64,000 nucleotides of DNA from Bacteroidota bacterium (GCA_016787485.1 JAEUUL010000015.1:1-64000); one strand, 5' to 3'; shown: positions 54,269 through 63,833, numbered from the stretch's first letter. A program made the numbers and translations. Notes: generated by a model from the sequence alone, not told the origin.

Positions 54269-57172
54269 ATGGAAGGATTAAGAAGAGTTCTCTTCTTGTT
54301 TCTATTGTTGGGGGGATGGATTTCGGCGCAAGCCGGTACATATTACGTGGACGGCGATTTCGGGGATGATGCCTGGAATGGTCAGGCTGCCTCTTATGTG
54401 AGTGGGACCATTGGTCCTAAGAAGTCCATTGGTGCTGCCCTTGCAATAGCAAACGACCTGGATCAGATCCAGATTCTTGGCGGTAACTATTCCGAGTGTC
54501 TTTTTATTACAAAAACCCTTTCCCTCGTTTTATCCGGCAATAGCTCTGTGAAGTGTCTGGTGATGAATGGGGTAGGCAAAAGGCTGAGTCTTACCGGCAG
54601 CGAACTCTCCATTCTGGATTCACTGGTGTTGCGTCGCGGCTGGATAGATGCCTCTCTGGCCAATCTCGTAGCCGTACCCTCTTGTAAGGTCTCAGGTGGC
54701 GCACCCGCCAGTTTTGTAGAAGGACGTTTGTACCGGGCGAACACACTCACATCCGTTTCCGACCTGTATTTCCCGGTTGGCGCAGGCAAAGATTTCCGGC
54801 CTGTTTTCCTCAGTTTTAGTCAGAATACCACTGCCACAAACCGCTATTCCGCACAGGCATCTCAGGCAGCATTGCCTCCAATAGGGGTGCCGGCCGGCAT
54901 TAAGAATATCTCCAAAGTTCATTACTGGACCCTGCGGGTAACCGGCTCTGCCGTTTCAAGTGGTTTCGATATCAAAGCACAATACGACAGTGGCGCGCTG
55001 GACGATGAAGTGATTGATCCTGTGAATCTGCGGTTGTTACTGAAGTATCCTGGAAGAAATGATTTCCACAATTTGGGAGGCACAGGCACAGCCAAATTCC
55101 GGGGAACCATTACATCCACAGTAAAAACGGATACATTGGGTAGTTTAACCCTTGGAAATGTGTTTGGCGGACTCAATTCCCTTGGTCGCAAAGAGCCTGT
55201 TCCCAGATTTGTACCCAAAGGCAAGTGCGTGGGCAGTCCTGTGCAGTTTCTGGATTCCTCTTTTTCCTACAAGAGCAATATCACAAAATGGTCCTGGAAT
55301 TTTGGTGCCCCGGGCAATGCCGATACGGCCAATGTTAAGAATCCTTTCTGGACTTACACTTCCACCGGACCCTTCTTTGTTACCCTTTTTGTAACCAATA
55401 ATCTGGGCTTTACCGATTCTTTCGGCAGGTGGATTACCCTCAGACCAAGACCCAATTCGGCCTTCTCATCTACCGACGCCTGCTTCAAGAATCCACAGAA
55501 TTTTTCAGACCTGAGCACCGCTGCATCGCCAGACACGATTAAAAGCCGCACCTGGTTTTTGGGCGATGGAAATACACGCACCCAAAAGACATTTACCTAT
55601 ACCTACGCTTTTACCGGCAGTTACAATGTGCGGCTGGCAGTGGTTTCTGGCAGTGGCTGCACAGACACATTGCTGAAAAAGGTCAACGTGTTTGGCAAAC
55701 CTGCACCCAATATGGCATTTACCGGTATTTGTCTCGGTCAGGGCACTTTGTTTCAGGGTGCAGGCGGCACTTCCGGCGATACGGTTTCCGGCTGGGAGTG
55801 GTATGTGGATGGTGCCTTTGCCAACAGTTCCAGAAATTTCAGCAGCACACTTACATCGGCAAAAAATTATGCTGTGCGTCTGTCGGTCATTTCTCAGAAT
55901 GGTTGCCGGGATACTGTATTCCGCACCCTCACCATATACAGGCCCCCGTCAGCCCGGTTTGATCTGGACTCAGCAGTGCCTGGCAATACCGGGATTCAGT
56001 GTTTCCGCAACAACCGGTTTACCATGAAAAACAAGTCGGTCACCTATCAGGGACAGACCATGACCCCACAGTTTTTCTGGGGTAGTAACGGTATACCCGG
56101 CAACAATCAGTTCAGCTCTTCCGAACAGGGGGTGTTGCCGGTAAAACTGCTGGTAACAAGCGATATGGGTTGCCGTGACAGCATGATTAAAAACTATCTG
56201 GTGCGCGATTCCATTTTGCTGAAATACTCAGTAGCAACCTACTGCCTGCCTAAACCTGCTACGTTTTCAGATTCCAGTACAGCAGGTTCTGCAACCATTG
56301 TATCACGGATATGGAGGTATGGAGATGGCAATATCGGTACCGGTGTTCAGTCCTCCTATGTTTACCCGAATGGCGGGTATTATATTGTATGGTTGAAGGT
56401 AACCACCAATGAAGGCTGCACAGACAGTATGACCCAGGCCGCATTTGTTACAAATCAGCCCACAATCAATGTGAGTATCACCGGCAGAAACCCCATGTGT
56501 CCGGGAGACAGCGTGAAGGCGAAGGTAACAGGAGGCAATTTTGTGCGCTGGGGAGATCAGGATACAAACCGGGTTCGTTGTTTTTCCACTGCCGGCAAGT
56601 TTTTTGTGAATGCTTACACAAGTGCTTTCTGCAGTGTGGGCGACAGCGTGGAAACCACGATTCTTCCGCCGGTTTATGCCGATGCCGGGCCGGATACATC
56701 ATTGATCCGCGGCCGGTACATCATTTTAAAGGGTGATGGAGGTGTAAAATTCGAATGGACGCCCAAAAGTCAGGTGAGTACTCCGGACTCTGCCCGCACA
56801 AGGGTAAAGCCACAGACCAGCACTACATATTATCTCAAAGTAACGGATGCCAATGGCTGCACAGATACAGACAGTGTCCGCGTAAAAGTGATTGAACCGC
56901 TTTTCATACGCATACCCAATATGATTACACCCAACGGGGATGGAAAAAATGATGCCTGGGATTTGCGTGAAGTGCCAAATGTGGAAACAGCCCGTGTGAC
57001 CATTTTCTCATCTACCGGAGAGGTAGTCTATGTGCAGGAAAGTGGCTGGGACCACACCTGGTCAGGTACCGGAACAAATGGGGATAAACTTAAATCCGGA
57101 ACCTATATGTTTGTAATCGAAGTTCCTACTGAAAAGGAACCATTTAAGGGCTATTTGCAGATTATGAGATGA
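54269..57172 (+). CDS. Large PKD-repeat cargo protein with T9SS type B sorting domain
   Basis: A 967-residue secreted protein with a signal peptide (VLFLFLLLGGWISAQA). The N-terminal ~120 residues (YYVDGDFGDDAWNGQ and the following repeated strands) resemble the DUF1565 beta-helix start. Four PKD-like domains follow between residues ~330 and ~760 (WSWNFGAPGNADT, RTWFLGDGN, WEWYVDGAF, WRYGDGNIG). An Ig-like stretch precedes the C-terminal type B domain: ITPNGDGKNDAWDL, then FSSTGEVVYVQ and GTYMFVIEV. PKD arrays and this sorting signal are typical of gliding adhesin-like proteins. Its stop overlaps the start of the PorP/SprF-like gene by four bases. Confidence 0.9.
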   Translation: MEGLRRVLFLFLLLGGWISAQAGTYYVDGDFGDDAWNGQAASYVSGTIGPKKSIGAALAIANDLDQIQILGGNYSECLFITKTLSLVLSGNSSVKCLVMNGVGKRLSLTGSELSILDSLVLRRGWIDASLANLVAVPSCKVSGGAPASFVEGRLYRANTLTSVSDLYFPVGAGKDFRPVFLSFSQNTTATNRYSAQASQAALPPIGVPAGIKNISKVHYWTLRVTGSAVSSGFDIKAQYDSGALDDEVIDPVNLRLLLKYPGRNDFHNLGGTGTAKFRGTITSTVKTDTLGSLTLGNVFGGLNSLGRKEPVPRFVPKGKCVGSPVQFLDSSFSYKSNITKWSWNFGAPGNADTANVKNPFWTYTSTGPFFVTLFVTNNLGFTDSFGRWITLRPRPNSAFSSTDACFKNPQNFSDLSTAASPDTIKSRTWFLGDGNTRTQKTFTYTYAFTGSYNVRLAVVSGSGCTDTLLKKVNVFGKPAPNMAFTGICLGQGTLFQGAGGTSGDTVSGWEWYVDGAFANSSRNFSSTLTSAKNYAVRLSVISQNGCRDTVFRTLTIYRPPSARFDLDSAVPGNTGIQCFRNNRFTMKNKSVTYQGQTMTPQFFWGSNGIPGNNQFSSSEQGVLPVKLLVTSDMGCRDSMIKNYLVRDSILLKYSVATYCLPKPATFSDSSTAGSATIVSRIWRYGDGNIGTGVQSSYVYPNGGYYIVWLKVTTNEGCTDSMTQAAFVTNQPTINVSITGRNPMCPGDSVKAKVTGGNFVRWGDQDTNRVRCFSTAGKFFVNAYTSAFCSVGDSVETTILPPVYADAGPDTSLIRGRYIILKGDGGVKFEWTPKSQVSTPDSARTRVKPQTSTTYYLKVTDANGCTDTDSVRVKVIEPLFIRIPNMITPNGDGKNDAWDLREVPNVETARVTIFSSTGEVVYVQESGWDHTWSGTGTNGDKLKSGTYMFVIEVPTEKEPFKGYLQIMR

Positions 57173-58572
57173 AGAGACTATACGCGGTTGTTGTTTTGGG
57201 ATTATTGGTGTTTGGAACCGCGATGGGGCAGCTGGCCAGCAGGATTGACCAGTACTATCAGGATTTCTCTATAATCAACCCTGCAAGCATCAATGCTTCT
57301 TATAACTCAAGGCTTAGTCTGTTTTACAACCGCCTGTATACCGCTATACCGGGCAGCCCGAACAACATCTTTGCATCTGTTGTTTTGCCAAATCCGGATA
57401 AACGAATTGGTTTTGGCGCCAACTTCGGTCAGGAACGCATCGGTTTTTCCACATTGTATAACGGCTATATTACGTATGCCTACACCATGCCATTTACAAG
57501 CCGCAGCCGGTTGCATACCGCAGCTTCTCTGGGACTGCTCACCCAGCGGTTCAATCCCAATGCCATTGATGTAATCAATCAGGACGATCCATTGTATCTC
57601 TCGTTACAGCAGGGTCGTCCGGAAACCCGATTTGACCTCAAACTTTCTGCCTGTTTTCAATCCGGAGGGTTTCAGTTCGGTATCAGCAGCGGGCGCATCA
57701 CACGACCCCGTTTTGCGTTCGACTATTACACCTACCGCAGCAATTATTACCTTGATAATCTCAGCAGTGTATACACATCTTTCAGGATGAAGGTATCAAA
57801 TGATATCATTCTGCAACCTGTGGCAGTGGCAAATGTGTTTGACTGGCGTGAACTTATGTTGCAGTGGGGTGTAAATATGCATCTGCGCGACGTGATGTGG
57901 GTAGGCCTCCATAGTGCCGGCAATAAAAACCTTTCTGTACATGTAGGCGGACAGGTGAAAAATACCATACGTATCGGCTATTCCTACAGCATGCCATTTT
58001 CTGCCAGTTCCAAGTTGCTTGGATCCGGTCATGAATTCTACACCGCCATATTGCTGGGTAAAACCGAAAACCTGATCAAGGGCATGTCCGAAGACGCAAT
58101 TTTACTCACCAAACTGCACAATGACACCACTGCTGCTGATTACAATACGGATATTGAAAAGCCGGTGCGCAAGCAGAAAAAGGGACAGGAAGAAAATCAG
58201 GAAAAAGAAACTTACAAGGTTGAGTCTATCAAAATGAGCAATGACACCATCTTCATCAATTCATTTGAAGAAATGAAGGTATTGCGTTTTGGCTATGACA
58301 CAGCCAAAATTGCACTGCATGATATACCACTGGCTCAGCCTCAGGAAGGGTATTATGTTACTGTGGGCGTGTTTAAAAATGAGGCCAACGCCAACAAGCA
58401 GGTAAAAATCATGTATGCCAAAGGCATTACCTCCTTCAAATTCTACCTGCCTGAGAATAAATATTATTACGTTTACATTTTCCGTGGAGAAACCCCTGAA
58501 GAAGCCGATGAGGTAAAATGGCAGGAGCAGCTTGAGATTCCGGACATCTGGACCAAGCGCATCCATCGCTAG
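57169..58572 (+). CDS. PorP/SprF-family protein with C-terminal SPOR-like domain
   Basis: A 467-residue outer-membrane protein. After the signal peptide (residues 1-20) the PorP/SprF domain fills ~20-300, including the opening YYQDFSIINPASINASYNSRL that the family shares. PorP/SprF proteins pair with type B cargos and help deliver them through T9SS. Usual members are about 300-350 residues. This one adds a charged linker (~325-355, RKQKKGQEENQEKE) and a segment at ~392-455 whose sequence (GYYVTVGVFKNEANANKQ, then KYYYVYIFRG) closely matches SPOR domains, which bind peptidoglycan. The start overlaps the stop of the cargo gene (ATGA). Confidence 0.88.
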   Translation: MKRLYAVVVLGLLVFGTAMGQLASRIDQYYQDFSIINPASINASYNSRLSLFYNRLYTAIPGSPNNIFASVVLPNPDKRIGFGANFGQERIGFSTLYNGYITYAYTMPFTSRSRLHTAASLGLLTQRFNPNAIDVINQDDPLYLSLQQGRPETRFDLKLSACFQSGGFQFGISSGRITRPRFAFDYYTYRSNYYLDNLSSVYTSFRMKVSNDIILQPVAVANVFDWRELMLQWGVNMHLRDVMWVGLHSAGNKNLSVHVGGQVKNTIRIGYSYSMPFSASSKLLGSGHEFYTAILLGKTENLIKGMSEDAILLTKLHNDTTAADYNTDIEKPVRKQKKGQEENQEKETYKVESIKMSNDTIFINSFEEMKVLRFGYDTAKIALHDIPLAQPQEGYYVTVGVFKNEANANKQVKIMYAKGITSFKFYLPENKYYYVYIFRGETPEEADEVKWQEQLEIPDIWTKRIHR

Positions 58573-58653
58573 AACATCACAGGGTCAAATACCCTGGTTG
58601 CCGTTTTGTTGCTTGTTATCTTTTATTCATATTTGTCGGTCTAAAACCGGCCT

Positions 58654-60573
58654 ATGTCTTACATGCAATACGCTGAAAGCAGGAAACTCACCGAACCAGG
58701 TTTTCGTTCCCTGCATGAATTCTTACTGAATACTGCGCACAATATTCACAACCCGGAACGGGAATACCTGTTTGAAAAGGAGAAGGGAACCTGGCACGGA
58801 ATTACATATGGCAGGTTGCTGGAATTTGTAGATGCACTCACTGCCTGGTTCATGAGTCAGGGGCTGGAAAAAGGAGACCGCGTCGCAATCATTCTGGAGA
58901 ATTGCCCGGAATACTACTATATCGATCAGTCGCTGCAAAAGCTTGGATTGATAAATGTTTCCATTTACCCCACACTTACTCCGGATGAAACTGCTTTTAT
59001 CCTTACTGACAGTGGGGCGAAAATCCTGATCGTTGGTAATCATTTTCTGTTGAAGAAATTCCGCAAGGTTGAGTTCAAATGTCCGGAAGTCTTCCGTGTG
59101 GTAAGTATACCTGAAGACATAGAGGCAGACGGGAAATTCCTCACATGGTCATCGGTGGTGGCCCAGGGTGGCAGTCTGTATTCAGGCTGGAAAGACCGCA
59201 TAGCCGAGAGATTTGCCAGTGTGGGACACGACGATCTGGCTACATTGATATATACCAGTGGAACCACAGGTGTGCCTAAAGGTGCCATGCTCACCCATTA
59301 TAATTTTATGAGCAACTGTTATGATGCCGCCGAACTGGTGCCGGATATCAACAAAGATGACTTGTTCATGAGTTTCCTGCCGCTGAGTCACGTATATGAG
59401 AGAATGGCAACCTATTACCTGGGAACCTATGTAGGTGCTCAGGTGGCTTTTGCTGAGAATATAGACAAAGTGGCCCAGAACATTGGTGAAATGCGGCCCA
59501 CCATCATGGCCTGTGTACCTAGGTTGCTGGAAAAAGTGCATGACAAAGTATATAAAAATGCAACAGACACCGGTGGAATCAAGAAAGCCATTTTCATGTG
59601 GGCGGTGCGCACTGGCGAAAAAGTACGCAAAAAGACAGATGCGGGTAAATGGGTGAACCCATGGCTGAAATTGCAGCATAAGCTGGCTCATAAACTGGTT
59701 TATAGTAAGATACTGGAAAAAATGGGTGGTCGTATGCGACTGTTCGTATCAGGAGGTGGAGCTCTGCCCCCTCATGTGGGCGAATTCTTTGCCAACCTGG
59801 GGATGAAAGTGCAGGAGGGGTTCGGATTAACCGAAACATCACCTTTTATTACGGTCAATGAATTCAACAGGCAGGTGTATGGCACCGTAGGGCGTGTTGC
59901 TCCCAGGCAGGCTGTTGCTATTCAGGACATAGAAACCGGCAGAATCATCACCATACAAACCTCAGATTCCTTCGACCCGGCATTTGAATCCGCTGAAGGC
60001 GAAATATTGGCCAAAGGCCCGAATATTATGAAAGGGTACTGGAACAATAAAGCTGAAACCGATAAAGTATTTGATGCAGAGGGGTGGTTCCATACCGGAG
60101 ATATTGGCCGCTTCGACCGTGGATATCTGAAAATTACTGACAGACTGAAGAATATGTTCTGCACCTCGGTTGGTAAGAATATTTACCCCACACAGGTTGA
60201 AAACAATTATCTCCAAAGCCATAAAATAGAACAGATATTCTTGCTGGGAGATATGCAGGAGTATGTAACTGCCATTATCGTTCCTGCACGGGAAGAGTTG
60301 CAACAGGCCTTTGGTTTGAATGATTCATTTTTTGAGGAAAAAGACGATTTTATCCGCGATGAAAAAATGATACACTGGGTAAATGAGGATGTGAAAAAAT
60401 TATCTGAAAATCTGGCCAAATTTGAACGCATCAAACACTTTATCCTCAAGCGCCGGCCCTTTACCCAGGAAGATGGAGAAGTAACCATCACCCTCAAGGT
60501 AAAGCGCAAGGTAATTATGGAAAAATACGCGGATGAAATTGCCACTCTCTATCCTGCAGCAACTGTAGGATAA
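58654..60573 (+). CDS. Long-chain acyl-CoA synthetase
   Basis: A 639-residue AMP-binding enzyme that activates long-chain fatty acids with CoA. The P-loop is YTSGTTGVPKGAML (near residue 205), the AMP-motif is GLTETSPFI, and the GWFHTGDIGRFDRGYLKITDRLKN signature follows near ~475-500. The C-terminal lysine region (KRKVIMEKY) fits. It resembles bacterial FadD-type and long-chain FAA1-type ligases. It sits between the PorP/SprF gene and a WecA-like transferase, with an 81-base gap on each side. Confidence 0.93.
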   Translation: MSYMQYAESRKLTEPGFRSLHEFLLNTAHNIHNPEREYLFEKEKGTWHGITYGRLLEFVDALTAWFMSQGLEKGDRVAIILENCPEYYYIDQSLQKLGLINVSIYPTLTPDETAFILTDSGAKILIVGNHFLLKKFRKVEFKCPEVFRVVSIPEDIEADGKFLTWSSVVAQGGSLYSGWKDRIAERFASVGHDDLATLIYTSGTTGVPKGAMLTHYNFMSNCYDAAELVPDINKDDLFMSFLPLSHVYERMATYYLGTYVGAQVAFAENIDKVAQNIGEMRPTIMACVPRLLEKVHDKVYKNATDTGGIKKAIFMWAVRTGEKVRKKTDAGKWVNPWLKLQHKLAHKLVYSKILEKMGGRMRLFVSGGGALPPHVGEFFANLGMKVQEGFGLTETSPFITVNEFNRQVYGTVGRVAPRQAVAIQDIETGRIITIQTSDSFDPAFESAEGEILAKGPNIMKGYWNNKAETDKVFDAEGWFHTGDIGRFDRGYLKITDRLKNMFCTSVGKNIYPTQVENNYLQSHKIEQIFLLGDMQEYVTAIIVPAREELQQAFGLNDSFFEEKDDFIRDEKMIHWVNEDVKKLSENLAKFERIKHFILKRRPFTQEDGEVTITLKVKRKVIMEKYADEIATLYPAATVG

Positions 60574-60595
60574 ATTGGGCATAGGGATAAACTCC

Positions 60596-60625
60596 TTGTG
60601 TTTTTCGAAAGTATATGTAATTTTG
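60596..60625 (+). promoter_or_regulatory. Promoter of the WecA-like transferase gene
   Basis: TTG at 60596-60598, a 19-base spacer and TAATTTTG (60618-60625). The TTG start codon lies 26 bases beyond the box. Confidence 0.6.
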
Positions 60626-60651
60626 CCGAAACCTAATTAAAAGGTATCGGC

Positions 60652-61668
60652 TTGAATCTCACCCTGCTGTTAAGTACCATTTCAGGATGCAGTCTTGGCG
60701 CCGTTGTTTTTTTGCGGCTGGCTCAGAAATACGGATTGCATGACCATCCCAATGGCCGCAGTTCCCACCGGCAACCTACCGTAACGGGCATGGGAATCAT
60801 TGTGGTACTGGGTTTCCTCATTTACCTCCTTTGGCAACCCTTTGAACTGCAGGCCAATTTTGTAATCGGATTTCTGCTCCTCACCACCATTTCATTTATC
60901 GATGATATCTATTTTCTGAAGCACAGTTTCAGGCTGTTTTTTCAGGTGCTCGCCATGGCATTTATGGTACTGCAACTCCCGTTTCAGAGTTCCGGTCTGG
61001 AAGCGATGGTGCTCGGCTCTGCTGCCGTCATATTTGGGGTGGGAGTGCTCAATGCCTACAATTTCATGGACGGTGTGAATGGCATGCTAACCCTGCATGC
61101 CCTGCTGGTATTGGGTTGTTTGCTGTATCTGAATGAGACCCTGACTGATGCTGCAGGGCAGGCCATTCAATTCACAAACAGCAATTTCATCATTGCCATT
61201 ATTGTGCCCATGGCCATATTTGGTTTTTTTAATTTCCGGAAACATGCACTGGCCTTCATAGGAGACGTGGGTAGCATTGGTATTGCCTTCATTACGGTTT
61301 ACCTAATGTATTCTCTTTTGTTGCATACAGGAAACTACACCTATCTCCTGCTATTCTGTATTTTTGGGGCGGATGCCGGTTTGACCGTGATATACAAACT
61401 CATTCTCCGTGAGAATATTTTTGTGCCGCACCGCGATTTCCTGTTTAAGAAAATGGCTCATATTGCGCGGGTACCGCACCTTAGCATCAGTATTTACTAC
61501 TTCCTTGCTCAGTTGGTCATTAATCTGCTGGTGCTGTTTGCTTTCCCCAAAACACCCAAACTGAGCACACAAATGGCGCTGCTTTTCATCATCGTAGTGG
61601 CCATGGTGGCCGTATACATCTATTTTCAGAATGAGTTTGCCCGCCGCAAATCAGGCAGGCAGAAGTAA
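60652..61668 (+). CDS. WecA/MraY-family glycosyl-1-phosphate transferase
   Basis: A 338-residue polytopic enzyme (about 10 helices) that transfers a sugar-1-phosphate to undecaprenyl phosphate. Family motifs: FIDD, NAYNFMDGVNGM, FIGDVGSIG, and the cytoplasmic HRDFLFKKMAH. It starts a surface-glycan lipid intermediate, probably UDP-HexNAc dependent, but the sugar cannot be told. The start is TTG; no better codon exists near it. The 3' end overlaps the convergent cruF gene by 18 bases. Confidence 0.9.
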   Translation: MNLTLLLSTISGCSLGAVVFLRLAQKYGLHDHPNGRSSHRQPTVTGMGIIVVLGFLIYLLWQPFELQANFVIGFLLLTTISFIDDIYFLKHSFRLFFQVLAMAFMVLQLPFQSSGLEAMVLGSAAVIFGVGVLNAYNFMDGVNGMLTLHALLVLGCLLYLNETLTDAAGQAIQFTNSNFIIAIIVPMAIFGFFNFRKHALAFIGDVGSIGIAFITVYLMYSLLLHTGNYTYLLLFCIFGADAGLTVIYKLILRENIFVPHRDFLFKKMAHIARVPHLSISIYYFLAQLVINLLVLFAFPKTPKLSTQMALLFIIVVAMVAVYIYFQNEFARRKSGRQK

Positions 61669-62292
61669 ATTTCCTGCCCAAAGCAGTCCGAAAAAAGCAG
61701 CTTGTATCCAGAAAAGTTTTGCTGCAACAGGGTTTTTCACCGGTTTTCCATATCGCTGATACAGAAAGTGGAACATTCCACTGCAAATGAACCAGGCTAT
61801 GTAATTCTGCATGGGTATGGTTCCGTTATCCCATTGCCAGAAATCATATGCGATGGCAGATGGTTCCAACAGAAAATCGTACAAGGTCATAAGTAAGGCA
61901 CCTATCAGCGGAGCAATGGGATATTTGGCCCATTTGTGCATTACAGCCTGACTGTAATAAACCATGGCCGCCCAGTTCAGTCCAATCAACCACGGAATAC
62001 CCTGCCAGCCCGGCCCCAAAGTAGCACCATAATGGTATCGGCCAAACAGCAAACCGGTATGGACCCCTGCGTATTCAATAAAGAATCCCATTGCAGCCGT
62101 AACAAGTAAACAAACCACAGATCCCCGATCCCATTTTGGATGCAGAAACAGAACCAATATAAGACTGCCGGCTATGGAAAACGGAGTGACTGCGATAAAC
62201 CAGGGTCTGCTTACCGGCCACAGATAACCCCCAATGCCCACTGTGTAGAAAACACAGAAGAGGAGAGGGATATGTTTTTTGTTCAATTTCAT
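61651..62292 (-). CDS. cruF: Carotenoid 1',2'-hydratase
   Basis: A 213-residue integral membrane protein, about six to seven helices, of the DUF422 carotenoid family, with FIEYAGVHTGLLFGRYHYG and GLNWAAMVYYS and the conserved DFLLEPSAIAYDFW. CruF-type enzymes add water to the psi end of an acyclic or monocyclic carotenoid, giving a 1'-hydroxyl. The ATG at 62292 (MKLNKKH) overlaps the TGA of the upstream crtD (ATGA). Substrate assignment is by family and neighbour, not by direct evidence. Confidence 0.8.
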   Translation of the reverse strand: MKLNKKHIPLLFCVFYTVGIGGYLWPVSRPWFIAVTPFSIAGSLILVLFLHPKWDRGSVVCLLVTAAMGFFIEYAGVHTGLLFGRYHYGATLGPGWQGIPWLIGLNWAAMVYYSQAVMHKWAKYPIAPLIGALLMTLYDFLLEPSAIAYDFWQWDNGTIPMQNYIAWFICSGMFHFLYQRYGKPVKNPVAAKLFWIQAAFFGLLWAGNLLLPA

Positions 62293-63758
62293 GTTTTGTT
62301 TTCGGGAATCAGGTTTGCCACAATTCTGGCCCCGAGCAGACAAAGGGGTATCCCACCTCCGGGATGGACTGATCCGCCACAGAAATACAACCCCTTCACC
62401 GCGGAACTGAAATTGGCCTGTCTGAAGAAGGCCGCCATGCGGGAGTTGCTGCTTGTGCCATAAAGACTTCCTTTGTTGCTTCCGGTGCGGGATTCGATGC
62501 GAACCGGGTCCAGGTAATCCTCATAATCGATGAGGGGTTCAATATCACAGCCCAATTGCGCAGATAGTTTTTTCAGCACGCTTGAACGGGTGCGTTTCCG
62601 CAGTTCTTCCCAGTCCTGACCTGTATTGGCAGGGGCATTTACCATTACAAACCAGTTTTCGCATCCACGCGGAGCATCTACCGGTATTTTTTTCGAGGTG
62701 ATGTTGATATATACCGTTGGGTCGTCAGTAATGTTTCCCTCGTTGAAAAGCAAATCGAACTCTTTTTCATAATCGGCGCTGAAGAATATGTTGTGCACAT
62801 CCAATTCCGGAAAATCACGACGAACCCCCCAGTAAAAGATAAGTGCCGAACTGCTGTTTTCTGCCTTTTGTATCCGGCCCGGTACCGGAAGATTAAGCAG
62901 GCGGGTATAGGTAAGTTTCGCATCTATGCCGGAAACCACCACATCTGCTTCCAATTCCTGTCCGGAGTGGGTGCGCACGGATTGAATGCGTTTGTTCCGG
63001 GTGATGATCTCAGCAACTGCGCAATTGAGGCGAATCTCAACCCCCAGACTTTCGGCTTTTTTCACCAGTACGTCTGTGATATCCTGCATGCCTTTTGCAG
63101 GCAGCCAGGCTCCCAAACTGTATTCAAGGTGCGAAATTACATTCAGCGTTGCCGGTGCTTTGTATGGATTGGAGCCATTGTAGGTTGCGTATCTGTTAAA
63201 GAGTTGTACCGTTTTCGGATTTTTAAACCATGTCCGGTTTGCCTTGTCCATGCTGCGCAGCATATCGATGCGCCAAAGGTTTAATATTCCGCGAAAGCCA
63301 TTTTTACTGAAATAAGTGCGCAGTTTGTGCAGTGAATTCTCCAGGAATACCGGACTGGTGATACCATAAACGAGTGCGCTTTTGTTCAGATAAGCTTTCA
63401 CCCTGTGGCGGTCTTCACCGAGTTTTGAGCTGATAAGTAAGGCCAGCGCATCTCTGGATGCAGGGGTTTGGAGTTGCGTACCATCCGGATAGAAGTAATG
63501 GCATACCGGGTCTAGTGCCAGCACATGAAACCCGGAGCTCAGATCATCAGTGCCCATTTTAAGCAGGTCGTAAACCAACTGCGGCAGGGTAAACAGAGAG
63601 GGACCGGCATCAAACCTGTAACCCTTTTCGGTAAAAGAGGTGAGCTTCCCTCCGGGATATGACGCAGCTTCAAGCAATTGTACCGAATGACCTGCTGCCG
63701 CAAGCCGGATGGAAACTGCCAGACCGGAGACCCCGGCTCCGCAAACGATGACCTTCAC
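62289..63758 (-). CDS. crtD: Carotenoid 3',4'-desaturase (CrtD-like)
   Basis: A 489-residue CrtI-superfamily FAD enzyme. The FAD motif VKVIVCGAGVSGLAVSIRLAAAG opens the protein and GGSVHPGGGIPLCLLG closes it. Its order with cruF, and the sequence distance to the CrtI encoded at 49668, make CrtD (3',4'-desaturation of a 1'-hydroxy carotenoid) the best reading. The GTG at 63758 is chosen because it begins right at the FAD motif; the open frame continues upstream to 63932 but with nothing domain-like. It may instead be a CrtI paralogue of another desaturation specificity. Confidence 0.82.
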   Translation of the reverse strand: MKVIVCGAGVSGLAVSIRLAAAGHSVQLLEAASYPGGKLTSFTEKGYRFDAGPSLFTLPQLVYDLLKMGTDDLSSGFHVLALDPVCHYFYPDGTQLQTPASRDALALLISSKLGEDRHRVKAYLNKSALVYGITSPVFLENSLHKLRTYFSKNGFRGILNLWRIDMLRSMDKANRTWFKNPKTVQLFNRYATYNGSNPYKAPATLNVISHLEYSLGAWLPAKGMQDITDVLVKKAESLGVEIRLNCAVAEIITRNKRIQSVRTHSGQELEADVVVSGIDAKLTYTRLLNLPVPGRIQKAENSSSALIFYWGVRRDFPELDVHNIFFSADYEKEFDLLFNEGNITDDPTVYINITSKKIPVDAPRGCENWFVMVNAPANTGQDWEELRKRTRSSVLKKLSAQLGCDIEPLIDYEDYLDPVRIESRTGSNKGSLYGTSSNSRMAAFFRQANFSSAVKGLYFCGGSVHPGGGIPLCLLGARIVANLIPENKT

Positions 63759-63825
63759 AAGGCAAAAGAACAATACAGAGGCTGGAAATGTTGGATATAA
63801 CCATAAAAAATCCGCATCAAACCGG

Positions 63826-63833
63826 TATATTTG
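63826..63833 (+). promoter_or_regulatory. Possible upstream -7 box before the last gene
   Basis: TATATTTG matches TAnnTTTG and reads toward the partial gene at 63955. I see no -33 partner, so it is weaker than the box at 63919. Confidence 0.3.

Noticed and set aside
58580-58596. CAGGGT/ACCCTG hairpin after the PorP/SprF gene as a terminator
   Set aside because: The stem is only six bases and the T run is interrupted, so I did not list it as a terminator.
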